From contig NZ_CP058952.1 of assembly GCF_013423785.1 (NCBI RefSeq), positions 806,001-870,000 on the forward strand: a stretch of DNA of 64,000 bases. The letters are read 5' to 3'. A program made the position numbers and the translations under genes. The notes beneath the pieces were generated by a model that worked only from the letters and a program-made list of their open reading frames with translations, was not told the DNA's origin and searched no databases. This stretch comes from Chitinibacter fontanus. Its GTDB lineage: Bacteria > Pseudomonadota > Gammaproteobacteria > Burkholderiales > Chitinibacteraceae. Positions 29,551-37,704 of this stretch are shown here, in pieces. Numbering within the stretch: position 1 is the stretch's first letter; the number at the start of each line of letters is the position of its first letter.

Positions 29551-29580
29551 CCCGCCATCCTCAGGATGGCGGGTATTTTT
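29551..29580 (+). terminator. intrinsic terminator of acs
   Basis: A perfect 10-bp stem CCCGCCATCC / GGATGGCGGG with a 3-base loop is followed by TATTTTTTT. Confidence 0.85.
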
Positions 29581-29603
29581 TTGCCCTGCAGAAACACTGC
29601 GGC

Positions 29604-29652
29604 ATGTATATCGGCACAGACTAATTAATATAATAATCACAAGGCAATACCC
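29604..29652. repeat. 49-bp palindromic repeat, copy H (degenerate)
   Basis: Begins ATGTATATC and ends GCAATACCC. The left end has lost two of the three terminal G residues, but length and right end match. It lies between the acs and nadV terminators. Confidence 0.5.
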
Positions 29653-29656
29653 AACA

Positions 29657-29682
29657 AAAAGCCCTGCAATTGCAGGGCTTTT
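29657..29682. terminator. bidirectional terminator between acs and nadV
   Basis: AAAAGCCCTGCAA / TTGCAGGGCTTTT forms a perfect hairpin. It has T runs in both directions and lies 23 bp after the nadV stop. Confidence 0.8.
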
Positions 29683-29705
29683 ATCACAATCCAGTAGTAA
29701 TCAGA

Positions 29706-31175
29706 TTACAGCGTCGCCGCCAATCTAGCGCGTACTTGCGCCAGCGTGGTTTCATTGAGCAAGCGGCCATTTTCAAATACGGGGATAAATTCGCACTGAT
29801 TCACTTCATCCCAAGTCGCCTGATCTTTCAGATACAGCTTGCCTTCAGCATTTTTGTACACCGCCACCAAGCCTTTGGCCGAGTTTTTAGTACCGTCGCC
29901 GGTTTTCGGTGCTTTGAAAATCTCGCGATCTTGCCCCGCTACTTTGGCAAAGGTGGCTTTCACAGCAAAACCGTCGGTGTCACGCGTTACATACTGATAG
30001 GTGTAGCTGCCGATGCCAAACACGATATTGGTCGACGCAAAGCCTTTGGCTTTTAAGCCCGCACAAATCGCGCGTGCCCGCTCAAACGTGATCGAATCGC
30101 CATAAATCACGCCCACGTGTGCATCAAGCAATTTGTAACCCTTGCTGGTGGTCGTGCCGCCAAACACATCCCATAAGCATTCCACCGCGCCTTTGTGTTC
30201 GGGGCTGCCAACGGGCGCATTGGCATCGCCGCAAATCACATTCACCGGATCACCCGAATCAGGACGGAACACCACTTTGCCGTTGCGCGCCAAGATTTTG
30301 TCTTTCAGGCGTACAGTGAAGTCGGTCATCACCAGCCAGAAATCCCATGAATCGGACACGATACTGACAATCCCTTCCGGGTAAATGTCTTCGATCAGGC
30401 GGCGGAAAGTTTCCAGCTCGTTATCCATGCCGCCCGCACACATCACCGAGTGCTCGGTCGCCGCCACGCTGCCACCGACCAGCTCCAGATCGCTATTTGC
30501 ACCGTAGTAGTCTTCCAGAAAATCAATCGCCGGAATCGTGTCGGTACCGGTAAAACTGAGCAAGTGCGCTGCGCCACTCATCATCGCCGCTTCCGCGCCA
30601 AACATGCCGCGGAAGCTAAAATCGTGGCCTTGCCAATTCACAAACTCGGTGCCGCCGTCGGTTTCCAAAGCATACTGGGTGAGTATCTTCTTGTACTCGT
30701 GTGCTGTAGTGGCACTGGTGCACATACCCCAGATGTTGGTCGATAAAATTGTTTCCAGATAATTGGTCAGCCAGAAGAAACGCTCGTCGGTGTTGTAAAT
30801 CACCAAGCACGGCACGCGCACTGGGTAAACCGTACCTTCTGGCAGCGCCATAATTTTGATCGGCAAGTAGCCCAAGTCGTGCAGATCGGCAATGTGCTGC
30901 GTGCCGACATTATTCGGGCCCAGATAATTATTAATCCGGCGCGCAAAGCGGCGAATCACTTCGTCTTTAGGTTGCTGGAAGAAATCTTTATACCAGCTCT
31001 CGATCAGAAAATCTTTTACAAAGTGCTGCAGGCCGAAAAACACCATTTCATCGGTGTAATCGCGGCGCGTGGTGCGCGCGGTGAGATTACTAAAAATGAT
31101 TTCGGTATTGTCCGGATACTGACGGCGGTGATCGACTTTATAGCCATCAATCGCGGTAACTGGGTTGAGTCTCAT
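29706..31175 (-). CDS. nadV: nicotinamide phosphoribosyltransferase
   Basis: Joins nicotinamide and PRPP to give NMN in NAD salvage. The 489-residue protein resembles NAMPT/NadV: N-terminal DGYKVDHRRQYPDNTEIIFSN, the central FVNWQGHDFSFRGM run, the VSDSWDFW segment and VVFRPDSGDPV. The ATG at 31175 has GGAGAG upstream and overlaps the prs stop as ATGA, so the two are coupled. Prs supplies the PRPP that NadV uses, a pairing also known from some phages and proteobacteria. Confidence 0.92.
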   Translation of the reverse strand: MRLNPVTAIDGYKVDHRRQYPDNTEIIFSNLTARTTRRDYTDEMVFFGLQHFVKDFLIESWYKDFFQQPKDEVIRRFARRINNYLGPNNVGTQHIADLHDLGYLPIKIMALPEGTVYPVRVPCLVIYNTDERFFWLTNYLETILSTNIWGMCTSATTAHEYKKILTQYALETDGGTEFVNWQGHDFSFRGMFGAEAAMMSGAAHLLSFTGTDTIPAIDFLEDYYGANSDLELVGGSVAATEHSVMCAGGMDNELETFRRLIEDIYPEGIVSIVSDSWDFWLVMTDFTVRLKDKILARNGKVVFRPDSGDPVNVICGDANAPVGSPEHKGAVECLWDVFGGTTTSKGYKLLDAHVGVIYGDSITFERARAICAGLKAKGFASTNIVFGIGSYTYQYVTRDTDGFAVKATFAKVAGQDREIFKAPKTGDGTKNSAKGLVAVYKNAEGKLYLKDQATWDEVNQCEFIPVFENGRLLNETTLAQVRARLAATL

Positions 31176-32044
31176 TTTTGCTCTCCTTCGCATGGATTAG
31201 TTGGCATTAGCGACCAAATATCCTGAATGGTTAAAAAGTCATCACTGCTTAAATCATTAATGCTGTTGGTGGTGTAAACCGCGTCGATGCCGCTGTTTGC
31301 TAATAGCTGCAGATTGGCCGTTCCTTCAAAGTGCGACACCGCCAGCACGATGCGCGCGCAATTTTTCTGCTTCAGCTTTTTCGCCAGCTCGATAAAGGTG
31401 CGGCCACCGGCGCAAATATCGTCAACGATCAGCGCGGTTTTGCCGGATAAATCACCACAAAACACCTCGGTATCGACAATCGCGCCGTTACGCACATCGC
31501 GAATTTTGTCGGCCCGAATCACCGGTAAACCGCCCAAGTGCGTCGCCAGCGCAAACACCTTTTTATTCGCACCCGCGTCGGGAGACACCAGCACTACATC
31601 GTTACCCAACTGGCTAAGTACTCGTTCAATCAGTGCGTAGTTTTTCACCACTTGCGCCCGATCAAGCAAGGCGACGACCACATCGCTGTGCGGGTCGAAC
31701 AAAGTGACTTGGCGATAGCGCTGCTGGTTAATCAAATCGGCATACACTTTCACCGACAAAGCCTCGCCGTCATTACACACTCGATCTTGCCGCGCACCGG
31801 GAAAGTACGGAATCAGCAAATCAATCTCGCTCGCACCTTGGCGTTTGAGTGCATCGGTTAGCAAAAGCAGCTGCATGATCGACGCATCGCCGGTGTAGCG
31901 GTAGCGAATTTGCACGCGCGCTGCACTCTGCTGTAACACCTGCACATGTTGCTCGCCGCTGCCGAATTGAAACAACTTTAAGGCATCAGACGCCGCGCCT
32001 TGCGCGGGTAAATCATAGCTAGATCGCACATTATTGCAGCTCAT
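31172..32044 (-). CDS. prs: ribose-phosphate pyrophosphokinase (PRPP synthetase), salvage-linked
   Basis: Makes PRPP from ribose 5-phosphate and ATP. The 290-residue protein is shorter than housekeeping Prs (about 315) and belongs with NadV-linked forms. It has the LIPYFPGARQDR run near 80, the DPHSD metal-binding motif and the PRPP loop LIVDDICAGGRT near 220. The ATG at 32044 has AAGGAG 7 nt upstream. It is probably not the only prs in the genome, since it is under NAD-type control. Confidence 0.9.
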   Translation of the reverse strand: MSCNNVRSSYDLPAQGAASDALKLFQFGSGEQHVQVLQQSAARVQIRYRYTGDASIMQLLLLTDALKRQGASEIDLLIPYFPGARQDRVCNDGEALSVKVYADLINQQRYRQVTLFDPHSDVVVALLDRAQVVKNYALIERVLSQLGNDVVLVSPDAGANKKVFALATHLGGLPVIRADKIRDVRNGAIVDTEVFCGDLSGKTALIVDDICAGGRTFIELAKKLKQKNCARIVLAVSHFEGTANLQLLANSGIDAVYTTNSINDLSSDDFLTIQDIWSLMPTNPCEGEQK

Positions 32045-32155
32045 CACCGTCTCCTTATCCACCGCAGATCGTAAGCATATTCACAAGCAAACGCCAGCAT
32101 TCACTTTTAAATCTGACAAATCCTTGCAAATTACATACTTGCTTGCGATGAGTTG

Positions 32156-32184
32156 ATATTAGTGTCACAGAGACACTATATCAA
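32156..32184 (-). promoter_or_regulatory. predicted promoter of prs-nadV
   Basis: On the minus strand TTGATA (32184-32179) and TAATAT (32161-32156) are separated by exactly 17 bp. The whole spacer is filled by the palindromic operator AGTGTC-N5-GACACT, so a bound repressor would block polymerase. Confidence 0.65.
32159..32179. promoter_or_regulatory. predicted NrtR operator 1
   Basis: Palindrome AGTGTC-ACAGA-GACACT (32161-32177) with A/T flanks. It matches operator 2 in half-site and in the 5-bp spacing. Assignment to NrtR rests on position beside nrtR and the NAD salvage genes. Confidence 0.7.
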
Positions 32185-32260
32185 ACATTTTTTCAGATCA
32201 TCTTTTTCATTGTGTTGAAAATCACTGCTTAGGATTGAGCCGCGCCCGAGTGCATCTGCA

Positions 32261-32289
32261 TTGGTCTTTATGACTTTGTTCGCTAAAAT
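32261..32289 (+). promoter_or_regulatory. predicted promoter of nrtR
   Basis: TTGGTC (32261-32266) and TAAAAT (32284-32289) are 17 bp apart. Operator 2 overlaps the -10 element and the start site, which suggests autorepression. Confidence 0.55.
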
Positions 32290-32305
32290 GTCCCTTAGAC
32301 ACTAA
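32285..32305. promoter_or_regulatory. predicted NrtR operator 2
   Basis: AATGTC-CCTTA-GACACT (32287-32303): the right half is identical to operator 1, the left has one mismatch. It ends 19 bp before the nrtR start codon. Its centre is 126 bp from that of operator 1. Confidence 0.6.
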
Positions 32306-32322
32306 TTAAGCGATCTTCTGCC

Positions 32323-33009
32323 ATGGCGTTTAAAAACCCACTATTCACCGTCGATAGCGTGCTTTTTACCGTGCACAACAACACACTCAAAGTGCTGCTG
32401 GTGCAGCGCGCCGAAGCGCCTTTTCTTGGCCAGTGGGCGCTACCCGGCGGGTTTGTCGATGTCGATCAGGATGCCAACACCGACGCCACCGCCCACCGCA
32501 AATTGCGCGATAAAACCGGCTTTACGCCGCAATATCTGGAGCAGCTACAGGTGATTTCAGGCGCACAGCGCGATCCGCGCGGCTATAGCGTCACACTGGC
32601 CTACTACGCGCTAGTCGCCCACCAGAATGTCAGCCCCAAGATCGCCAGTGTGGCGCTGGCGCAATGGATTGCAGTGCAGGATTTGCCGCAATACACCCTC
32701 GCCTTCGATCACGCCCATATCATCGCGCTGGCGCAAGCGCGGCTACAGCAAAAAACGCTGTACTCAATGATCCCCGCCTTCTGCCTGCCCGAGCGTTTTA
32801 CGATTGCACAGTTGCAGCAAGTGATTGAAACCATCATCGAAAAACCCATCCAGCGCAAAAGCCTGATGCGGCGCCTTGAAGCGAGCGACATGTTTGCAGC
32901 CTTAGACGAAAAAACAAGCTCGGGCGGGCGCTTAGCGCAACTGTATTCGATTAAAGCGGGGGCGGATTTGGTGAATTTTGAGCGTAATTTAATGGCAAAA
33001 GACGAGTAG
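32323..33009 (+). CDS. nrtR: NrtR-type Nudix-related transcriptional regulator
   Basis: Regulator of NAD metabolism that uses a Nudix fold to sense ADP-ribose-type ligands. The 228-residue protein has an N-terminal Nudix domain (LLVQRAEAPFLGQWALPGGF) and a C-terminal winged helix (about 150-228; QRKSLMRRLEASDMF). The Nudix box is degenerate: the REUxEE core reads RKLRDK, so hydrolase activity is unlikely, as in known NrtR proteins. It is divergent from prs-nadV across a 278-bp region with two matching operators. Confidence 0.9.
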   Translation: MAFKNPLFTVDSVLFTVHNNTLKVLLVQRAEAPFLGQWALPGGFVDVDQDANTDATAHRKLRDKTGFTPQYLEQLQVISGAQRDPRGYSVTLAYYALVAHQNVSPKIASVALAQWIAVQDLPQYTLAFDHAHIIALAQARLQQKTLYSMIPAFCLPERFTIAQLQQVIETIIEKPIQRKSLMRRLEASDMFAALDEKTSSGGRLAQLYSIKAGADLVNFERNLMAKDE

Positions 33010-33413
33010 GCCTATAGCCAGTTTCAGTCAATTAAACAGCCACCATTTTATAGGGAATAGCCACCATTCTGAGCAATTTAGCCACTCCCCAACTGAAGAA
33101 GCAGCTTGGAAATAGGCAATGGATTAAACTATCCGAGAGGCCATACTCGGCCAAAAAGGGAAGTAAAACTGCGCTTGCTCATACTCGAATGAGCTTCGAT
33201 GCGCCCTTCTGATAGCTGACACCACAAACATGGTTGACGCGTTAGTAACGCTTAATGCTTTTGATTGTAGAGGTTGAAGTCGTTTAATAAAAACACATTA
33301 AAAAATAACATAGTATGGAATCACTTATTGCGTTAAGCCTCACCTGATTAAGATTAGGCACCAATGAGTTAGGCCTACTTAATAATTGGGCATCATTATG
33401 AAGAGGAAACGAC
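33010..33413. other. gene-free 404-bp stretch with IS-end-like repeats and a cassette-like boundary
   Basis: The first 80 bp hold four AGCCA units at 33016, 33038, 33059 and 33080, that is every 21-22 bp, like the multiple terminal repeats of IS21-family elements; no transposase gene is present. Near the right end, GTTAAGC (33332) and GTTAGGC (33368) fit the attC core consensus GTTRRRY, the latter 45 bp before the channel gene. The middle part shows no recognisable gene or RNA. Confidence 0.4.
33016..33090. repeat. four AGCCA(CCATT) units at 21-22-bp intervals, possible solo IS21-type end
   Basis: Units start at 33016, 33038, 33059 and 33080; the middle two share AGCCACCATT. The array starts 7 bp after the nrtR stop. 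Family assignment is from memory of the repeat style and is unverified. Confidence 0.4.
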
Positions 33414-34088
33414 ATGAAGCCGAGTGAACTTCGCGAGTACAGCTTCCTGACTTGGTTGCTTGAACGTTTGTTTCGATTTCTGCAGTTGTTATCCGTTGCG
33501 ACTTGGTTGATGGGAACACGAATTGGTGCGCAAACCCAATTCGCTCAAGTGCAGGATCCCGTCGCAATTACAAAGCGGCGAGGAAGACAAATTGAAGCCT
33601 ATGTCGTTGTATGGTTCGTGCTGGAAATACTGCTGGTTACGTTTGCCAACACTCTTCAAAAACCTCTTCAATGCTTCGCAACATTCGTCGCAGCCTATCG
33701 CGTTCTGGACATTCTGCAGGCAACGCTAAATCTCAACGTGTTCGACCGCTTGCGAACTTCGTCGAAACATGTTTTCGTGGCGAGCCTTGCTCGCACCGCG
33801 ATATTGAGTGTATGGAATTTCTTTGAATCAATTTTCTGTTTCGCGATTGTCTACTCGGTAAACCAGCAACTTCTAAAGCATGGCTACGGCAAGATTGATG
33901 CCTTCGATCCTATCTATTTCAGTACCATTACGCAGTTGACTATCGGCTATGGCGACGTAATGCCTATGTCTTGGTTGCGTGGGGTCGCGGTAGTTCAGGG
34001 AGCTTGTGGCTTCTTGCTTGGGGTATTTGCTGTTTCAAGAGTAATTTCGTTCCTTCCAAGAACCCCATCGGTTTTAGGTGATGAGTAA
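33414..34088 (+). CDS. K+-channel-like membrane protein (two-helix pore domain)
   Basis: Probable ion channel. The 224-residue protein has membrane segments near 62-80, 123-143 and 190-210 and the potassium selectivity filter TIGYGD at about 180, followed by a last pore helix. No ligand-binding or TrkA-N domain is fused. The ATG has AGAGGAAAC upstream. Codon use looks unlike the neighbours, and it sits between IS-end-like and attC-like sequences, which suggests arrival by transfer, perhaps as an integron cassette. Confidence 0.75.
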   Translation: MKPSELREYSFLTWLLERLFRFLQLLSVATWLMGTRIGAQTQFAQVQDPVAITKRRGRQIEAYVVVWFVLEILLVTFANTLQKPLQCFATFVAAYRVLDILQATLNLNVFDRLRTSSKHVFVASLARTAILSVWNFFESIFCFAIVYSVNQQLLKHGYGKIDAFDPIYFSTITQLTIGYGDVMPMSWLRGVAVVQGACGFLLGVFAVSRVISFLPRTPSVLGDE

Positions 34089-34521
34089 GACACCCAGCCC
34101 ATCATTTCACAGAGCGTTGCGCGATAAAGCCACGCAGTTTGACCAGCGGCGTGCTTCGTGGGCGTCTGCAAGTTGGCAGCAGTCGCAATGCGCGTTCTTG
34201 CCACCAAACCCTAGCAAGTCATTCAACCAGACTGGCCGGGACGCGGCAGCTTCACATCCACTACCAACGACTCATCGTACCGAATACTAGGTTTCCACAG
34301 TGGGTCTGGAGCAGCAGCTCAAACCACAGGATAAATTAAATATCACAAGCGGCTACCCCCGATAAAAGGGGTAGCTAAATGGCGAAGCACTGGCTCCCCG
34401 CAATTCAACGCGGCAAGTCGCGTGCTCTCTGCAGCGTTTATAGTACAAACGTTCAACATACTTGAATGCAAACCCAGTTGCGCCGACAATAAGCGATTGC
34501 CTTTTCGCCGTGCAGCCGCCC
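34089..34521. other. gene-free 433-bp stretch with attC-like remnants upstream of uvrB
   Basis: Two tandem segments, about 34094-34195 and 34208-34290, look like decayed integron attC sites: each opens with a CCCAGC/CCCTAGC box followed by CATCATTTCA or AAGTCATTCAACC, and the first has paired GCGTTGCG/CGCAATGC and CACGC/GCGTG arms. No intact GTTRRRY box is found downstream. A GCTACCCC/GGGGTAGC hairpin lies at about 34354-34375. The uvrB leader fills the rest. Confidence 0.4.
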
Positions 34522-36540
34522 ATGTTTGTTGAATATCCCGACTCGCCGTATCAACTATTTCAGCCCTTCCCGCCTGCAGGTGATCAGCCGACGGCGATCA
34601 ATCAGTTGATCGAGGGGCTGGATGATGGCTTGCGCTTTCAGACTTTGCTCGGCGTCACCGGCTCGGGCAAGACGTTTACGATGGCGAACGTGATTGCGCG
34701 CACGGGGCGGCCGGCGATTATTCTGGCGCCGAATAAAACGCTGGCGGCGCAGCTGTATGCCGAGATGCGCGAGTTTTTCCCGAAAAACGCGGTCGAGTAT
34801 TTCGTCAGCTATTACGATTACTACCAACCCGAAGCCTATGTGCCGAGCCGCGATCTGTTTATCGAAAAAGATTCGGCGATTAACGAGCATATCGAGCAGA
34901 TGCGTCTCTCCGCGACCAAGGCGATGCTGGAGCGCAAAGACTGCATTATTGTTGCCACCGTTTCGGCGATTTACGGGATTGGCGACCCAAGCTCGTACCA
35001 CGCAATGATTTTGCATCTAGTCGAGGGAGAGCAGATCGGCCAGCGCGATATCATCAAACGTCTGACGACGATGCAGTACGATCGTAATGAGCTTGATTTC
35101 TCGCGCGGGCATTTTCGGGTGCGTGGCGATGTAATTGATATTTTCCCCGCCGAATCAGCCGAGCTGGCGGTGCGCGTGTCGATGTTCGATGACGAAATCG
35201 AGCGCATTAGTTTATTTGACCCGCTCACCGGCCATGTGAAGCAGCGCGTGGGTAGGTATACGATTTTCCCCAGCAGCCACTATGTCACGCCGCGCGATAC
35301 CGTCATGCGCGCAATTGAAACGATCAAAGACGAGTTACGTGACCGACTGGCGTTTTATTACAAAGAGCAAAAACTGGTCGAGGCGCAAAGGCTGGAGCAG
35401 CGCACACGGTTCGATCTGGAAATGCTCACTGAAATGGGCTTTTGCAAAGGCATCGAGAACTACTCGCGGCATTTCTCCGGCAAACCAGCCGGTTCGCCAC
35501 CGCCGACGTTACTCGACTATCTGCCCAAAGACGGCTTGATGATTCTGGACGAAAGCCATGTCATGATCGGCCAAGTCGGCGCGATGTATAAGGGCGACCG
35601 TTCGCGCAAGGAAAACCTCGTCGATTACGGTTTCCGCCTGCCTTCGGCAATGGACAACCGCCCGCTCAAATTCGAAGAATTCGAGCGGCTGATGCCGCAA
35701 ACGATTTTCGTCTCGGCCACGCCTGCCGATTACGAAGCGCAGCACCAGGGCCAAGTCGTCGAGCAAGTCGTGCGCCCGACCGGTCTGGTCGATCCGATTA
35801 TCGAAGTGCGCCCCGTGGGTACGCAGGTCGATGATTTGCTGTCCGAAATTAAAAAGCGCACCGAGATTGGCGAGCGCGTACTGGTAACGACGCTGACCAA
35901 AAAAATGTCCGAGCAGCTCACCGATTATCTGGCCGAGCACGGTGTGAAAGTGCGCTATTTGCACTCGGATATTGATACGGTCGAGCGCGTTGAAATCCTG
36001 CGCGATTTGCGTTTGGGCGTGTTTGACGTGCTGATCGGGATTAACTTATTGCGCGAAGGCTTGGATATTCCCGAGGTATCGCTGGTGGCGATTCTGGACG
36101 CCGACAAGGAAGGCTTCCTTCGCAGCGAGCGCAGCCTGATCCAAACCATCGGTCGCGCAGCGCGTAACCTGAACGGTAAGGCGATTTTGTACGCCGACCG
36201 CATTACCAATTCGATGGAAAAAGCCATCGGCGAAACGCAACGTCGCCGCGAAAAACAAATTGCGTTTAATGTCGCCAACAACATCACGCCACGCGGCGTA
36301 GTGAAACGTATTAAAGATATCATCGACGGAGTGTATAACGCTGAAGAAGCCACCGCGGCGCGCTTGGAAGAGAAAAAGCAGCGCATTGTGGCCGAGATGG
36401 ATCAGAAACAATTGGCCAAAGAGCTCAAGCGCATCGAAAAAGAAATGATGAACGCGGCGCAAAATCTGGAGTTTGAAAAAGCGGCGCAATTGCGTGATGA
36501 GCTGAAACAATTACGCGACCGAGCATTTGGGCATGAATAA
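34522..36540 (+). CDS. uvrB: excinuclease ABC subunit B
   Basis: Damage-recognition helicase of nucleotide excision repair; receives DNA from UvrA and loads UvrC. The 672-residue protein has Walker A GVTGSGKT near 44, the beta-hairpin region [19 protein letters not shown], helicase motif VI (QTIGRAARN) and a C-terminal UVR domain ([23 protein letters not shown]). The ATG at 34522 matches the family N-terminus; an in-frame TTG at 34462 would add 20 residues. A 49-bp repeat starts at its last stop base. Confidence 0.96.
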   Translation: MFVEYPDSPYQLFQPFPPAGDQPTAINQLIEGLDDGLRFQTLLGVTGSGKTFTMANVIARTGRPAIILAPNKTLAAQLYAEMREFFPKNAVEYFVSYYDYYQPEAYVPSRDLFIEKDSAINEHIEQMRLSATKAMLERKDCIIVATVSAIYGIGDPSSYHAMILHLVEGEQIGQRDIIKRLTTMQYDRNELDFSRGHFRVRGDVIDIFPAESAELAVRVSMFDDEIERISLFDPLTGHVKQRVGRYTIFPSSHYVTPRDTVMRAIETIKDELRDRLAFYYKEQKLVEAQRLEQRTRFDLEMLTEMGFCKGIENYSRHFSGKPAGSPPPTLLDYLPKDGLMILDESHVMIGQVGAMYKGDRSRKENLVDYGFRLPSAMDNRPLKFEEFERLMPQTIFVSATPADYEAQHQGQVVEQVVRPTGLVDPIIEVRPVGTQVDDLLSEIKKRTEIGERVLVTTLTKKMSEQLTDYLAEHGVKVRYLHSDIDTVERVEILRDLRLGVFDVLIGINLLREGLDIPEVSLVAILDADKEGFLRSERSLIQTIGRAARNLNGKAILYADRITNSMEKAIGETQRRREKQIAFNVANNITPRGVVKRIKDIIDGVYNAEEATAARLEEKKQRIVAEMDQKQLAKELKRIEKEMMNAAQNLEFEKAAQLRDELKQLRDRAFGHE

Positions 36541-36588
36541 GGTATATCTTTGTAGTTATTGTTAGCACAGCGCCTTAGCAAAATACCC
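36540..36588. repeat. 49-bp palindromic repeat, copy E
   Basis: Begins AGGTATATC and ends AAATACCC; the first base is the last base of the uvrB stop codon. The left arm continues TTTGTAG, as in other copies. It ends 14 bp before the fosX start. Confidence 0.65.
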
Positions 36589-36602
36589 AACGGAGTATAT
36601 CG

Positions 36603-37013
36603 GTGCAAATTCAGAGCATCAGCCATTTAACTTTTATTGTAAAAGATCTGGAACGGATGGCGCGCTTTCTGTGTGAAGGACTAGGCGCGACCGAGGTTTA
36701 TGACAGCGGTGCGCAAACGTTTTCTGTAGCGCCGGAAAAATTCTTTCTGCTCGGCGAGATTTGGATCGCTGCGATGCAAGGTGAGCCACCGGCCGAGCGC
36801 AGCTATCAGCATGTGGCTTTTGCGGTGAATGAGGACGATTTAGCGGCGATCACCGCGAGATTAATTACGCTGGGCATCGAAATCAAACCGCCACGTCCGC
36901 GCATCGCAGGTGAAGCCCAATCGCTGTATTTTTATGATTTCGACAATCATTTATTTGAATTGCACACCGGCACACTGGCGGAACGACTGAGCAGCTACCG
37001 AGAAAAATTATAG
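36603..37013 (+). CDS. fosX: FosX-type fosfomycin epoxide hydrolase (VOC family)
   Basis: Metal-dependent enzyme that opens the epoxide of fosfomycin with water. The 136-residue protein has metal ligands His8, His70 and Glu119 and a glutamate (Glu45) at the place of the catalytic base known from Listeria FosX. The end reads YFYDFDNHLFELHTGTLAERL, very close to known FosX. It starts at a GTG with GGAG about 8 nt upstream. Resistance activity is inferred; a related epoxide could be the natural substrate. Confidence 0.85.
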   Translation: MQIQSISHLTFIVKDLERMARFLCEGLGATEVYDSGAQTFSVAPEKFFLLGEIWIAAMQGEPPAERSYQHVAFAVNEDDLAAITARLITLGIEIKPPRPRIAGEAQSLYFYDFDNHLFELHTGTLAERLSSYREKL

Positions 37014-37022
37014 GGTATACGC

Positions 37023-37580
37023 ATGAAGAATATTATTAATCTGGCCTGCAAAGTAATACTAGCTCTAGGTATTAGCAGCACTAGCGCACTGGCTGCCGAT
37101 AATCAGGCTTTTGGCGAGGCAACGCCCGCTTGGTTGCAAGGCATGAATGGCGAGCAAGAATGGAAAACTTGGGGGGTATTGCCGGTGTATACCCGCCACT
37201 TTGATCGCCAAGCCGTTATTGATGACGACTTAAACGAAAACAACTACGGCCTTGGGATTGAGCGCAGCAATGGCCGCTGGCACTGGATGCTGGGCGCGTA
37301 CCGGAACTCACTACGCGACACCTCAGTCTACGCGCAGCTTGGCTGGACGCCACTGCAATGGCAGTTCAGCGAAAAAGCCAGCATCTCGCTCGGCGCTGCG
37401 GCGGGCTTAGTCAGCGGCTATCAAAACACCGATAAAGGCTATCCAATCGTGCCGGCTGGCGGCTTTTTGGTGTCGCTGGAAACGGATTACTACGTTGGCT
37501 TAAACCTGTTTATCGTGCCGACTATTCAGGCAGTAGATGTTGAGGGTTTTGTGGCGGCACAATTAAAGTTTACTTTCTAA
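37023..37580 (+). CDS. small outer-membrane beta-barrel protein, function unknown
   Basis: The 185-residue protein has a signal peptide (cleavage after ALA, about residue 24), then alternating aromatic strands and a C-terminal phenylalanine (LKFTF), the pattern of outer-membrane barrels. The run NENNYGLGIERSNGRWHWM, followed by GAYRNSLRDTSVYAQLGW, resembles a family of small PagP-like barrels of unknown function. It starts 9 bp after fosX, so the two may be co-transcribed. Confidence 0.6.
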   Translation: MKNIINLACKVILALGISSTSALAADNQAFGEATPAWLQGMNGEQEWKTWGVLPVYTRHFDRQAVIDDDLNENNYGLGIERSNGRWHWMLGAYRNSLRDTSVYAQLGWTPLQWQFSEKASISLGAAAGLVSGYQNTDKGYPIVPAGGFLVSLETDYYVGLNLFIVPTIQAVDVEGFVAAQLKFTF

Positions 37581-37704
37581 GAGAAAACCCTAATGTCATA
37601 GTTTGTAGCGCCAAGGTCATATCAGCATTGCCTGATATTGCATAGTATTTCCCTGCTCGATTCCAAAAATGCGCCGCAAAGGCCAAAGTACAGGGAGATT
37701 TACC

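Noticed and set aside
34078-34290. 70-codon open frame after the channel gene
   Set aside because: It starts inside the channel gene end and its translation looks like read-through of attC-like sequence, not a protein.
34354-34375. GCTACCCC/GGGGTAGC hairpin as terminator
   Set aside because: No T run follows on either strand and no gene ends close by; may be part of the uvrB leader or of repeat debris.
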